The notes: generated by a model from the letters alone, not told the origin. A DNA stretch of 64,000 bases from an uncultured Collinsella sp. (GCA_958415625.1 CATYZI010000009.1:9440-73439); one strand, 5' to 3'. Shown: positions 9,105 through 18,316, numbered from the stretch's first letter. Numbers and translations: made by a program.

Positions 9105-10229
9105 CTAGGCCTCAATATCGGCAAAGGCACCGGGCATCGTGAAACCCTTCCAGGAGGGCTCGCCGGTGAAGGTCATGACGTCCTCTGTGCCCTCGAGCGC
9201 ACGGATAGCGCCGGATGCGAGGGCGTCCATCTCGAAGTCGCCACCGTAGACTTTGACCGGCGCGATCCACTCGACGCGCTCGCGCACATAGCCGGTGAAG
9301 TACGGGTCATTGGAGACGCCGCCGGTGAGGACGATGCCGTCGACCTCACCCTTGAGCACGGCCGCGAATGCGCCGATGTACTTGGCGACCTGATAGGCCA
9401 TGGCGTCATAGACGACCTTCGCCCACTCGTCGCCCTCCTCGATGCGCTGGCAGATGATGCGGGCATCGTCGGTACCGCACAGACCCACAAGGCCGCCGGT
9501 CTTGCCAATCACGCCGTCCATCTGCTTCTTGTCGGCGCCCTCGGAGAAGGCGATCTTGACGATGGGTTTGAGTGGAGCATCGCCCGAGCGATTAGGTGCG
9601 AAGGGGCCGGAGCCCTCGAGGACATCGTTGGTATCGATCATGCGACCATGCTTATGGCAGGCGACGGAAAGACCGCCTCCCACGTGTGCGACGATGAAGT
9701 TGCCCTCGGCATAGGTCGTGCCGAGTTCACTGGCGCAACGCATGGCGCATTCCTTCTGGTTGAGGCAGTGCACGTGGCTCTTGCGGTAGACGCCGGGGTA
9801 ACCGGTGATACGGGCGACGTCCTCGAGCTCGTCGGTATCGGGCTGGTTGACGGCGTAGGCGGGCTTTCCCACCTGCTGGGCAAAAGCATACAGCAGCGGC
9901 GCACCTAAAATGGCGGGGTGGTTGACCCCGGCGTTCATGACGTAGTCGCAGACCGTATCATCGATCGCAAAGATGCCGCCGACGGTGGGACCCATGGAGC
10001 CACAGTAGCCGGAGAACACATCGATGTCCTCGAGTTTGACGCCGTGCTCCTCGAGCGCGGCAAGGATGGTCTCCTTGCGATATTCGAACTGATCGGCCGC
10101 TTGGTCGAAGCGGGCGAGCTCCTGTGCCGGATGGGTGACATTAAGACGGAACAGAGCCTCGGTGCCGTCGAACACGGCGACCTTGGTTGAGGTGGAACCC
10201 GGGGAGAGGGTCAGGATCTTGTAGCTCAT
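9105..10229 (-). CDS. buk: Butyrate kinase
   Basis: 374 residues. ASKHA-fold carboxylate kinase that interconverts acyl-phosphate plus ADP and carboxylate plus ATP. The opening LTLSPGSTSTKVAVF phosphate loop, YCGSMGPTVGG, NPAxxG-like NHPAILGAPLLYAF, the HVGGG segment and the C-terminal GIVLTGGVSNDPYF are typical of butyrate/branched-chain kinases rather than acetate kinase. AGAAAGGAAGC precedes the ATG. Together with the phosphotransacylase three genes upstream it forms a two-step substrate-level phosphorylation pair. The true acyl chain (butyrate, isobutyrate, isovalerate or other) is unknown. Confidence 0.93.
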   Translation of the reverse strand: MSYKILTLSPGSTSTKVAVFDGTEALFRLNVTHPAQELARFDQAADQFEYRKETILAALEEHGVKLEDIDVFSGYCGSMGPTVGGIFAIDDTVCDYVMNAGVNHPAILGAPLLYAFAQQVGKPAYAVNQPDTDELEDVARITGYPGVYRKSHVHCLNQKECAMRCASELGTTYAEGNFIVAHVGGGLSVACHKHGRMIDTNDVLEGSGPFAPNRSGDAPLKPIVKIAFSEGADKKQMDGVIGKTGGLVGLCGTDDARIICQRIEEGDEWAKVVYDAMAYQVAKYIGAFAAVLKGEVDGIVLTGGVSNDPYFTGYVRERVEWIAPVKVYGGDFEMDALASGAIRALEGTEDVMTFTGEPSWKGFTMPGAFADIEA

Positions 10230-10330
10230 GAAAGCTTCCTTTCTATCTGGAGAAACAAATCAATAGGGGCAAGCGGTGTTGCCGAGTTTTGAAATGGAGA
10301 CCCGGTGACGGAGACAAACGGCGTTGTCGA

Positions 10331-10729
10331 CTAGCGGTTTTGGATAGCAAAGATCACGAGCGACGTCACGTAGCCGATGAACACGAGCTGGATATACGTC
10401 GCCAGCCACGCGGCGACGATATCGCCGCCCGTCGGCGTCTGGATCAGAGCCATGGTGAAGGAGATGCACGTCACGAAGACGAAATTCTCGACAAAGATTT
10501 GGAGGATGGGACGCCAGCGGCGCTCTCCCGCCCATCCAGTCACGGCGGCGGCAAACCCAGGCACAGGCAGCACGAGTTGCAACAACACATTGGTGAAAAA
10601 TGCCGACGCCACGCCCGGATACCAAGATTGAAACGTGATTTCGACACCGCCGAGGAGCATTGCCGAAGTGTTGATAACCAGCGCAAGCACGAGGTCACCG
10701 AGGATGGTTGCGACGTTCCATTTACACAT
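10331..10729 (-). CDS. Small four-helix membrane protein of unknown function
   Basis: 132 residues with four predicted membrane segments (about 5-30, 37-62, 75-100, 105-128) and the basic turn GERRWRP in the middle. I do not recognise the family. It starts 5 bases after the esterase stop and is followed 101 bases later by butyrate kinase, so it is an integral member of the acyl operon. A role in transport or in anchoring the pathway at the membrane is only a guess. Confidence 0.75.
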   Translation of the reverse strand: MCKWNVATILGDLVLALVINTSAMLLGGVEITFQSWYPGVASAFFTNVLLQLVLPVPGFAAAVTGWAGERRWRPILQIFVENFVFVTCISFTMALIQTPTGGDIVAAWLATYIQLVFIGYVTSLVIFAIQNR

Positions 10730-10734
10730 GGCAG

Positions 10735-11703
10735 CTACTCCGGATCTTCAAGGCCGGGAAACGGCACGTCATGGCATGCCGGCCCGAGCAGATGTTCAAG
10801 AGACGTTTTGACAGCGCGGGCCGCAGCGCGTTGGAACCCAAGGGGTCGCGCGGCGACGGTCCCGGGCATCGAGATTGCTCGAAACGTCTCCATATCGGCC
10901 GCATCCTCGATGTAGCCGTGATAGACGCCCGCGACGGGATTCCAGACGCCAGATGCACCCGCATTAACCATACGGCGGCACAGCGTCTCCGCCTGAGACA
11001 GGAGCGCATCGCCCTCGACCGGGCAGAACACCGTAGGTGGCAACGCAGCGAGCTCGCCATCGCCTGCACGCACGGGAGACATCAGCGGATCGGTCTCGTC
11101 ACGCTCCCCCGCATACATCGTCGAGAACGCAGCCATCTTATCGACCGGCAGGTCACAAGTGCGCACACCGTTCGGATCGATCCGCTCAGCCACATCGAGA
11201 CACGGATAATGGAGAGCCAAACCCGAGACAAGCGGAGCCGAATCATCGCGCTGGGAGAGCAGGGCGTAGGCAACGGCCAGGTTCGCCCCGGCACTGTATC
11301 CCATGAGCACGGCGGGGGTCGACGCGACCTCGACCTCACCGCCGTCGACGATACGCCGGACCGTGCCCGCCACATCGTTGAGTGCGGCGGGAAACGGATG
11401 TTCCGGCGCCAAGCGGTACTCGATCCCCACGACGTTGACATCGAAGGTGTCTCGCACCCAAGCGCGCAACGCATCGCCCTTGCGGGCATCGCCGAGTGCG
11501 AAGCCGCCCCCGTGAAGTTCGAACACCACAGGTCGGGGTGCTGTGCCAGCCGCACGGTGTAGCCAACAACCGCTCGCACAACCGAGTTCGAGCTCGGGTG
11601 CCAGCCACTCCCCCGTCATGGCACGGGCGTCGAGAGCGCGAGCGGTCTGACGGCGCAGATACGGAAGCGCCGCCGCAAAGCCTCCCACGTCCATATCGGT
11701 CAT
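10735..11703 (-). CDS. Hormone-sensitive-lipase-type esterase (alpha/beta hydrolase fold-3)
   Basis: 322 residues. Oxyanion motif ELHGGGFALGD, nucleophile elbow MGYSAGANLAVAY, the acid residue region EGDALLSQAE and catalytic His in YHGYIED give a complete HSL-family triad. The chosen ATG overlaps the stop of the phosphotransacylase gene (TGATG), so the two are coupled. The open frame extends 28 codons further upstream inside the previous gene, which I reject as start. It is a probable acyl-ester hydrolase working with the CocE-like enzyme of the same operon. Confidence 0.88.
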   Translation of the reverse strand: MTDMDVGGFAAALPYLRRQTARALDARAMTGEWLAPELELGCASGCWLHRAAGTAPRPVVFELHGGGFALGDARKGDALRAWVRDTFDVNVVGIEYRLAPEHPFPAALNDVAGTVRRIVDGGEVEVASTPAVLMGYSAGANLAVAYALLSQRDDSAPLVSGLALHYPCLDVAERIDPNGVRTCDLPVDKMAAFSTMYAGERDETDPLMSPVRAGDGELAALPPTVFCPVEGDALLSQAETLCRRMVNAGASGVWNPVAGVYHGYIEDAADMETFRAISMPGTVAARPLGFQRAAARAVKTSLEHLLGPACHDVPFPGLEDPE

Positions 11704-12698
11704 CAGCGGGACGAGAGGACGAGCATCGCAATGTCGCCGACGATCTCGTCGACCGTGGCACCGCGCGAGCTGTCGGCAACAGGACACTTGAAACCCGAGA
11801 GACTGTGGCCGTAAGCCGCACCGTGGGCAAAGCGCTGAATCAGCTTGACGGCGATGTTTGCGGCATTGAGGTCAGGAAACACAAGCACGTTAGCACGGCC
11901 GGCAACGTCGCTCTCGCGTTTGACCTTCTTGGCGGCGACAGCCGGATCGATCGCCGCATCGAGCTGAAACTCACCGTCGACGGCGAGTTCACTTCGACGC
12001 TCGCGGACGATCTTGATGGCTTCTTCGACACGGTCGACCGAGGCGCCGGCACCGGACCCATCCGTGGAGAACGACAGAAACGCCACGCGGGGTTGCCATC
12101 CCATCATTGCCGCAGAGCCGTCCGCCGCCGCGATGGCGATGGATGCCAGCTCCTCTGCCGTAGGCTCAGGGTTGAGGCCACAGTCGGTAAAGCAGATAAC
12201 GCTACCCTCGGGGCCCTCAAAGCCCGGAGTATCGACGAGCGCAAAGATACTCGGAACGTCGACGCCCTCGGCGAGACCGATAATCGTCTGCGCCGCCATC
12301 AGCACGTCACCCGTGGTGTTAACATGGCCGCAGAACGTGCAGTCGACGTCACCCTGCTCCTCCATCATCATAGCGTAGTACATCGGGTTCTTGATCTTGC
12401 GGCGGCTGCCCTTGGCGCTGATGAGACGCGGGCCTCCGGCCATGTAGCGCTCGGCAAGCGTATCGGCCGCAGCCTCGTCCGTGTTGTCGATAATCTCCAT
12501 GCCCTCGAGCGATACGCCGGCACGCGCGGCGGTCTCCTCGATCACGGAACGCGGGCTTACGAGAACCGGGGTGCCGATACCCTCGTCGAGCACGCGGCGC
12601 GCGGCGAGAAGGGTCTTCTCCGCCTCGCACTCGGGAAGCGCCACACGCTTGGGCGCGCTCTTGGCGTCCTCGACGAGTTTTTCGATCAGGGTTGCCAT
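11703..12698 (-). CDS. pta: Phosphate acyltransferase (phosphotransacetylase/phosphotransbutyrylase family)
   Basis: 331 residues, the usual length of single-domain Pta/Ptb enzymes. Family blocks include RVALPECEAEKTLLAARRVL at the N-terminus, NPMYYAMMM, a central VICFTDCGLNPEPTAEELA and a C-terminal VLVFPDLNAANIAVKLIQR. These enzymes move an acyl group between phosphate and a thiol carrier. Because an acyl carrier protein gene lies directly upstream, the carrier could be ACP instead of CoA; that is inference. Paired with butyrate kinase it would make or use ATP. Confidence 0.9.
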   Translation of the reverse strand: MATLIEKLVEDAKSAPKRVALPECEAEKTLLAARRVLDEGIGTPVLVSPRSVIEETAARAGVSLEGMEIIDNTDEAAADTLAERYMAGGPRLISAKGSRRKIKNPMYYAMMMEEQGDVDCTFCGHVNTTGDVLMAAQTIIGLAEGVDVPSIFALVDTPGFEGPEGSVICFTDCGLNPEPTAEELASIAIAAADGSAAMMGWQPRVAFLSFSTDGSGAGASVDRVEEAIKIVRERRSELAVDGEFQLDAAIDPAVAAKKVKRESDVAGRANVLVFPDLNAANIAVKLIQRFAHGAAYGHSLSGFKCPVADSSRGATVDEIVGDIAMLVLSSR

Positions 12699-12831
12699 CT
12701 TGTCTTCATCCTTTCGCAGTTAGTTGAGGCGATGCTGCCTCGCTATGGGATCCGAGCCTCCGCCAGATCCCATGACGACGCCGCAACGATTAGACGGGGC
12801 GACGGCAGGGCGCCGCCGCCCCGGGCGCAGG

Positions 12832-13083
12832 CTACATCGAGAGGGTGTCGTCGATGAACTTTGCGGCGTCGGCGAAGGTCTTGCACTTGTTGAGCTGCAT
12901 GAAGGGCACCTCGACCTCGTACTCGTCCTCGAGCTCGGAGGCGAACTGGACGATATTCACGCTCTTGCAACCCAAGTCGTCGACAAAGGAGGTCTCGGCC
13001 GAAAGGCTGTCACGGTCGCTACCGAAAATCTCGACGGCCTTGTCCTTGAGAATATCGATGACTTCTTCCTGGAATTCGTTCAT
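12832..13083 (-). CDS. acpP: Dedicated acyl carrier protein
   Basis: 83 residues, four-helix ACP. The phosphopantetheine Ser is Ser41 in DDLGCKSVNIVQF. In fatty-acid ACPs the surrounding motif is normally DSL; here it is KSV, an unusual change beside the attachment site. Helix 2 is still acidic (ELEDEYEVEVP). The gene stands between the MFS carrier and the phosphotransacylase, far from any fatty-acid synthesis gene, so it is probably a pathway-specific carrier. A holo-ACP synthase gene lies 5.2 kb away across the PucR gene. Confidence 0.92.
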   Translation of the reverse strand: MNEFQEEVIDILKDKAVEIFGSDRDSLSAETSFVDDLGCKSVNIVQFASELEDEYEVEVPFMQLNKCKTFADAAKFIDDTLSM

Positions 13084-13197
13084 GATGTGTTCCTTTCCTT
13101 GTGGGGCTGGATACCGAGCGATCGCTCGGCTAGGTTTATAAAAGCTTGTCTGGCGACTGCGACGTTCCGGCTCAATGGATGCGCAGTTGCTAGGCGG

Positions 13198-13299
13198 CTA
13201 CTCTCCGCAGATGTTGGACGCGATCTGCTTATAGGGCAGCGCGATTACGGGGACGAGCGCGATGAGGCAGATAACGAAGACCGCGAGCATCACGTTCTA
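13198..13299 (-). other. Severed last membrane helix of the MFS carrier after an in-frame TAG
   Basis: The MFS frame stops at a TAG at 13297-13299. Without a frame change the downstream 32 codons encode a classical final transmembrane helix (NVMLAVFVICLIALVPVIAL, then PYKQIASNICGE) and end at a second TAG at 13198-13200. This is the missing TM12 of the carrier. It could be a true nonsense mutation, a sequencing error or an amber readthrough site. Confidence 0.85.
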
Positions 13300-14490
13300 C
13301 GGGCCGGCAATAGCGGAGACAGTCGACATGACCGAGACGCCGGCAAAGTTGAGCACGTTGAAGATGACTTGGATGGGCGTGTAGGCGACCTCGAAATCAG
13401 CGCGGCCGTAAATGGAGGCCGTGAGTGACATACAGACGTTTGCCGCACCCGAGAGACCGAACATGAACATGCCCGTGGCCACAGCGCAGACGACGGAGTT
13501 CGCACCGCCGAGCTTTACCAAAAGACCGCCAATACCCAGCACGCAGATCACGACGAGCGTGGTCTTTTTGGTGCCGATTTTTTGATCGAGTACACCGATG
13601 AGATAGTGGCCGAGAAGACCGATGGGCCACATGGAAGACAGCAGCACGACGCCGAACATCGGATCTTGGCCATAGGAGGCGAGCGTGGGGACGAGCAGGG
13701 CGATCGTGCCGGCACCGACCATCATGGGGAGACCGGTTCCGAGACCGATAAGCCAGGTCTGAGGCGTCTTGAGGACGCGGGCGGTGGTCCAAGGACTCGT
13801 CTTCTTGTATTCCAGCGCCGCCTTGAACTCGGCCTCGAGCTCCTCACGGCTCACAGACTGGTCATTGTCGGGATAGACGCCAGCCTCCTCGGGGTTGTTC
13901 TTGACAAAGAGGAAGACGACGACGGCTGTGATCGCAACGATAGCGGCCATGGTCCAGAAGAAACCGGAGATGCTGAAGGCGCTTCCGGCAAACCCCAAGA
14001 TGATGGGGTTGAGCGTCGCCGAGGAGATAGTCATACCCATGGTGGCGATGCCCATGAAGGCGCCCTTGGTACGCGGGAACCACGCTGATCCGAGCAGTCC
14101 CACGCCGATGGTGGCATAGGCGACCATCGAGAAGTTGAAGATCACGACGCCCACGGTAAAGACCTCGAACGTATGGGCGCAAGCCAGCACGGCAAAGCCT
14201 ATGGCCGAGCCGGCGAGGCCGATGACCGAGACCATTTTGGCGCCGATCTTGCGACCGAGCGTACCGAAGAGTACAACGGCGATCAGACTGATCCAGCCGG
14301 CGATGGTGATGACATAGGACATGTCGGTCTGCGGCCAGCCGTACATCTCGTTAAAGAGGCCAAACAGTGTGTTGGTGGCCGCGTTCCAGAATGAATAGAA
14401 GTAGAAGAAGATGAAGCAGGCGATGGTGATGCCCCAACCCTTGGCGCCGAAATTGGGCAACCAGGCGTTGAATTTCTTGTTTTCTGCCAT
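13297..14490 (-). CDS. MFS transporter, OFA (oxalate/formate antiporter)-like, cut by an amber codon
   Basis: 397 residues to the first stop. Eleven membrane segments are visible, with a long charged cytoplasmic loop (about residues 205-235) between the two six-helix halves. The family phrase GLLGSAWFPRTKGAFMGI fits OFA-type MFS carriers of small carboxylates. The reading frame continues after TAG (13297-13299) into a perfect twelfth helix, giving about 430 residues, which is the family's normal length. The protein as read is therefore one helix short. It is the second gene of the acyl operon and is the likely substrate importer. Confidence 0.85.
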   Translation of the reverse strand: MAENKKFNAWLPNFGAKGWGITIACFIFFYFYSFWNAATNTLFGLFNEMYGWPQTDMSYVITIAGWISLIAVVLFGTLGRKIGAKMVSVIGLAGSAIGFAVLACAHTFEVFTVGVVIFNFSMVAYATIGVGLLGSAWFPRTKGAFMGIATMGMTISSATLNPIILGFAGSAFSISGFFWTMAAIVAITAVVVFLFVKNNPEEAGVYPDNDQSVSREELEAEFKAALEYKKTSPWTTARVLKTPQTWLIGLGTGLPMMVGAGTIALLVPTLASYGQDPMFGVVLLSSMWPIGLLGHYLIGVLDQKIGTKKTTLVVICVLGIGGLLVKLGGANSVVCAVATGMFMFGLSGAANVCMSLTASIYGRADFEVAYTPIQVIFNVLNFAGVSVMSTVSAIAGP

Positions 14491-14510
14491 AAAGACGGCT
14501 CCCTAGATAA

Positions 14511-14575
14511 GGCGGGAGGCGGAGAGAGGCTAGATCCTCCCGCCGGATGGCGCCCCGGGGCTTATGCCCCGGGGC
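14511..14575 (-). repeat. Two hairpins between the CocE-like and MFS genes
   Basis: GGCGGGAGG (14511) pairs with CCTCCCGCC (14536). Immediately beyond, GCCCCGGGGC pairs with an identical self-complementary copy across the loop TTAT (14552-14575). No T tract follows on the minus strand, so partial attenuation or mRNA processing within the operon is more likely than termination. Confidence 0.6.
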
Positions 14576-14637
14576 CGTCAGGCACGCATACATGGGATAC
14601 GCACCCCTAAAATCGCGATCGATCGCGCGCCGGAGGC

Positions 14638-16452
14638 TTAGGCGCAATCGCCACGCCAGATGTAGTCGCCCACCTTGTATTTGGGGGGAACGACCGGAAT
14701 CTGCAGGTAGGACTGGTGCTCGCCACCGGTATGGATGACGTGCATGCCGTCACCGTTGTCGACCTTGTGGTTCATATCGTTATCGTGGAACCACTCGGTC
14801 TTGATAAAGCGACCGGCGATGACGATCTGGAGCTTCTCGCCCTTGTGCCAGAAACGGGAATGCGGGTACATCTCGACGTCGACCGGCACGATCTCGCCCG
14901 GCTTCATGCGCTCCTCCTTCTCGTGAGAGTGCACAGGCTGGAAATCGCTCGCATACTTGGGATCGAGGTCGCGATGACTGCAACGCAGGAATCCCCATGC
15001 GCCACGGAAGGGAGCGCCCATAACGCGAATGGGCACGTAATTGCCCTCGTGATCGAGCTTGATGACCCAGGGGAAGAGATCCATGTTGTCATAGCCGCGG
15101 CACTCGACGTTGAGGTGCAGCTTCATGAAGCCAGTGATCTCGGTATCCTCAGTAAACTCATAGGTGAACGTCGTGGTCTCGGTCTTGGGATCGTAGACGA
15201 CTTCGGACTCGTCGGCATACTCGTCGAAGCCCGCGGCACCGTGCTCAGCATCGAGATAGAGCTTCTTGTACTCGGTGCGCTTGAGCGGGAAGGTATCCTC
15301 GGCACGCTTGCTGGCGTAGTCGTAGTCATAGCCGTCCATGACGTCGATGCGCACGCGCGGCGTCATCTCCCAGCCGTTGTGAATCTCCTTGCAATAACGG
15401 TCGAAGAACTTGCGCACATCCTCCATGTTCTCCGGCTTGTAGGTATCTGGCCACTCGAAATCGCGGTGAGCGCGCATCCACTTCTTGGGCGAGCGGATAC
15501 GACGGAAGCCCTCGAAGGCGCCGCGCAGGTGATGGTGGACCCAACCGGCGGTGACGTACGTCGGGATGCGAATCTTATTCCAGTCGACGATCTTATCCTT
15601 GTAGTAGGCGTTCATGAGCGGGTTCTCGGCCACCATCTTGGGGGTGTCCTCGATGTAGTTGTTGACGGCGAGCGCCTGGATGATGTGGGTCTCGTAATCG
15701 GGGTTGGGGATGCCACCGCAGAAGTAGGACTCACGGTAGAGGTCGCCCTGGCCTTCCCAGGCGGCGAGGCACGCGAGATGCGGCGGACGCTGGGCGGCGA
15801 TTCGCCAGTGAGCCATGCAGACGCCGGAGTTGCCGATCATCGTTGCACGGCCGTTGCACCACGACTGAGCGGTAACCCACTCAATGAAGTCGTAGCCGTC
15901 CTGAGCGTCCTGGGAGCCCCACAGGTAGACATCGCCCTCGGAGTTGCCCACGCCGCGCGGGTCGACGTTGGCGACGGCGTAGCCGTAGTGGCACCAGTAA
16001 GCAGGATCGGGAGCCTCGAACTTGGCGTACTGCGACACAGTTTTGGGCGGCACACCCATGAGCTGCCAGGAGTCCATGCCCTCGGACGGATTCTTGCCGA
16101 ACGGGGCAAAGACGCAGATGACCGGCACCTTCTCGGTGGTGTTGGCAGGACGATAGATGTCGGCGTAGATCGTGGTGCCGTCGCGCAGAACGCAAGCCAC
16201 GTCGCGCTCGCACATGACGCCGGGGATATCGGTCATGTAGGTATGCGGATCGTACTTGGCGCAGAAGCCCATGGTGGCAACCATCTCGCCGTCACCGGCC
16301 GCCTCAGGATCCTCGCGCATGCGACGCTTGAGCTCATCGAGCTCCTCGCGGCTCTTGCCGGGGTTGCCCTTGGCGAAGGGGACCTCGAACTCCTCGCCGT
16401 CCTTGCCGAAGGTCATCTTCTTGTAGATGCCCTTGTATTCTTCTTCGGCCAT
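14638..16452 (-). CDS. CocE/NonD family hydrolase (X-Pro dipeptidyl-peptidase fold)
   Basis: 604 residues, the first gene of the acyl operon. The N-terminal alpha/beta-hydrolase domain has RDGTTIYADIYRP, VDPRGVGNSEG and the nucleophile elbow IGNSGVCMAHW, where the family's usual GxSxG ends in Val. The His-bearing region and a C-terminal jelly-roll-like domain (TFTYEFTEDTEITGFMKLHL) follow, as in cocaine esterase and glutaryl acylase relatives. These enzymes cleave esters or amides and release a carboxylic acid. I chose the ATG at 16452 because it follows CGAAAGGAGCG; an upstream extension of 10 codons has no such site. No signal peptide is seen, so the substrate is probably imported first. 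Confidence 0.88.
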   Translation of the reverse strand: MAEEEYKGIYKKMTFGKDGEEFEVPFAKGNPGKSREELDELKRRMREDPEAAGDGEMVATMGFCAKYDPHTYMTDIPGVMCERDVACVLRDGTTIYADIYRPANTTEKVPVICVFAPFGKNPSEGMDSWQLMGVPPKTVSQYAKFEAPDPAYWCHYGYAVANVDPRGVGNSEGDVYLWGSQDAQDGYDFIEWVTAQSWCNGRATMIGNSGVCMAHWRIAAQRPPHLACLAAWEGQGDLYRESYFCGGIPNPDYETHIIQALAVNNYIEDTPKMVAENPLMNAYYKDKIVDWNKIRIPTYVTAGWVHHHLRGAFEGFRRIRSPKKWMRAHRDFEWPDTYKPENMEDVRKFFDRYCKEIHNGWEMTPRVRIDVMDGYDYDYASKRAEDTFPLKRTEYKKLYLDAEHGAAGFDEYADESEVVYDPKTETTTFTYEFTEDTEITGFMKLHLNVECRGYDNMDLFPWVIKLDHEGNYVPIRVMGAPFRGAWGFLRCSHRDLDPKYASDFQPVHSHEKEERMKPGEIVPVDVEMYPHSRFWHKGEKLQIVIAGRFIKTEWFHDNDMNHKVDNGDGMHVIHTGGEHQSYLQIPVVPPKYKVGDYIWRGDCA

Positions 16453-16546
16453 AGAAAACGCTCCTTTCGTTGCGTAGCCCAAAAACGTTTTGTTTCCGGG
16501 TTGTTTTCATGGCTTGCAGTATGCGGCGCGAACGGTCGCACTTCAC

Positions 16547-16560
16547 TGTTCTAGAGAACA
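16547..16560. promoter_or_regulatory. Palindrome in the PucR/CocE divergent promoter region
   Basis: TGTTCT-AG-AGAACA is a perfect dyad in the 240-base gap between the divergently transcribed regulator and the operon's first gene. It is a plausible operator for the PucR-type regulator. Nothing else in the gap (16453-16692) resembles a coding sequence. Confidence 0.45.
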
Positions 16561-16692
16561 ATCTTCGCAAACGGGAGCGCAGACGAGCGGTCGAAAATGA
16601 TCCGTAAACGGTTTTGCTCGATTTCAGTAATGGAATTATTCGGCACGTTACTGCTATCTTAGTGAAAAAATACCTGCGCCGATAGGAGTTAT

Positions 16693-18264
16693 ATGGAACT
16701 CAGCGAGCTGTTGAATGAATTGGACTTCAGCACAATCAACATCGTGAAAGATGGACTCCACGACCGATCTTTCAGTGGAACGACCCTGCTTTCGGGTTCC
16801 ACGGCGACCACGCTCGACGACATCGACGTCGTGTTTTTCGCTACAGCATCCTATTTCAACATGCTCCCCGAGGAGCTGCGGCGGGGGCGCGCGTTCTTCC
16901 TGCACCTCGATGAACCGCTGAAACCGCTTGCAGGCAACCTGTTCGTCGCCACCGCCCATGAGTTCCGCCACTGGATCGAGGCGTTCGAAACGGTATCGCA
17001 CGAATTCCGCGAACTCCAAAAGAAAAAGGACCTGGTCATCTCGATGACCGATCTTGTCAACCGCGGCGCGACCCTCAAAACCTTGCTCAACGTCGCGGCC
17101 TCCGCCGTGGGTGCCCCGGTCTCGGTGCTCGACAACTCGCTCACCTACATCGCGGTCTCCGACAACTTCCCCTCCTTTGTCACACATGGTGAAGACACCA
17201 GCGACAACACCGTTCCCGTCAACGCGTTCCCACTGCTAAAGGCGAAGGGGCTGACCAATATCCGTAAGCCGTTCGACCTACGCGTGTTCGACTGGACCGA
17301 CGATGCCGGCAACGTCTACACCAACCATTACGCCCTTATCCACACAGGCGACACCATCATCGGCTCGATGAGCTTCTTCACCCAGGGGCGGCATCTGCGC
17401 CCTAGCCGCACGGCCATGCTCCCCACGATCGCGCAGATTGTCAGCATCCAGATGCAGCGCAGCGACGCTTACACGCTCAACAAGACCCTCTATTACGCGC
17501 GCCTGTTCAAGCTGTTGGAATCGGGCATGGAGCTCAACGATATGGATCGTCTGCGCAAGCAGTTCTCGGTGTTCGGCTACAAGCTCAAACCGCGCCTGCA
17601 TATGCTCTGCGTCGACTTCTCGCGGCAGCTGTTCGCCATCGATAGCGTGCAGCCGTTGGCCGAACGCCTGCTCAACCATATCGAGAACGCGGTGTACACG
17701 ATCAACCAGACAGAAATCCTGTTCCTTTCGAGCTGCGAGGGGCCCGGGGAGCGCTTCTGCGATGTCGACGCACTCGAGCGACAGCTCACGGGCACGGCGA
17801 CCGTCATAGGGGCAAGCGCAGGATTCAATGATATTCATCAGGCAAAGCCCCGTATCGACGAAGCGAAGCGTGCCATCGCCGCTGCGCGGCGCCTCGATAT
17901 CCATCGGCACGTCTTTCTATACTCCACGTTCCGCCTTGACGACCTGATTATCCATGTCCACGATCCGCACGTGGTCTACGGCTGCCAGTTCTCGCCGCTC
18001 ATTCGCCTGCTCGAGGAAGACGAGCGCGAGGGAACGGAGCTTGCGCTCACGTTATGGCGTTACCTGCAGGACCCGGTACATCCGGCGGACGTAGCCACCA
18101 AGCTCTTCATCCATAAGAACACGCTCTACTACCGGCTCGACAAGATCAGGCAGATCATGGGCTGCGATTTTAAAGACGCCGAAACAATCGCCAACATTCA
18201 GATAACATTTCACATCCTGAGGCTGCAGGGCCGGTTCGATCCCACCAGAGCACTGCTCGAGTAG
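16693..18264 (+). CDS. PucR family transcriptional regulator
   Basis: 523 residues. The C-terminus holds the PucR/CdaR-type HTH (TKLFIHKNTLYYRLDKIRQI, about residues 475-495), which is diagnostic. The central part resembles the GGDEF-like CdaR domain, and the N-terminus resembles a purine-catabolism-type sensor region. Family members bind a pathway metabolite and activate a neighbouring catabolic operon. The gene is divergent from the CocE-operon across a 240-base shared promoter region and is the obvious regulator of it. AGGAG lies 6 bases before the ATG. Confidence 0.9.
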   Translation: MELSELLNELDFSTINIVKDGLHDRSFSGTTLLSGSTATTLDDIDVVFFATASYFNMLPEELRRGRAFFLHLDEPLKPLAGNLFVATAHEFRHWIEAFETVSHEFRELQKKKDLVISMTDLVNRGATLKTLLNVAASAVGAPVSVLDNSLTYIAVSDNFPSFVTHGEDTSDNTVPVNAFPLLKAKGLTNIRKPFDLRVFDWTDDAGNVYTNHYALIHTGDTIIGSMSFFTQGRHLRPSRTAMLPTIAQIVSIQMQRSDAYTLNKTLYYARLFKLLESGMELNDMDRLRKQFSVFGYKLKPRLHMLCVDFSRQLFAIDSVQPLAERLLNHIENAVYTINQTEILFLSSCEGPGERFCDVDALERQLTGTATVIGASAGFNDIHQAKPRIDEAKRAIAAARRLDIHRHVFLYSTFRLDDLIIHVHDPHVVYGCQFSPLIRLLEEDEREGTELALTLWRYLQDPVHPADVATKLFIHKNTLYYRLDKIRQIMGCDFKDAETIANIQITFHILRLQGRFDPTRALLE

Positions 18265-18316
18265 ATAGCGCGGCACTGCGTGAAAAATCGAAGGTCCCGC
18301 CTGTGGATGCCAGCGC

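Noticed and set aside
11496..12857. 453-codon plus-strand frame across the phosphotransacylase region
   Set aside because: Overlaps two motif-complete genes on the minus strand and is Arg-rich without family features.
14716..16554. 612-codon open frame antisense to the CocE-like gene
   Set aside because: A shadow of third-position GC bias in the real gene on the other strand; no domain is recognisable.
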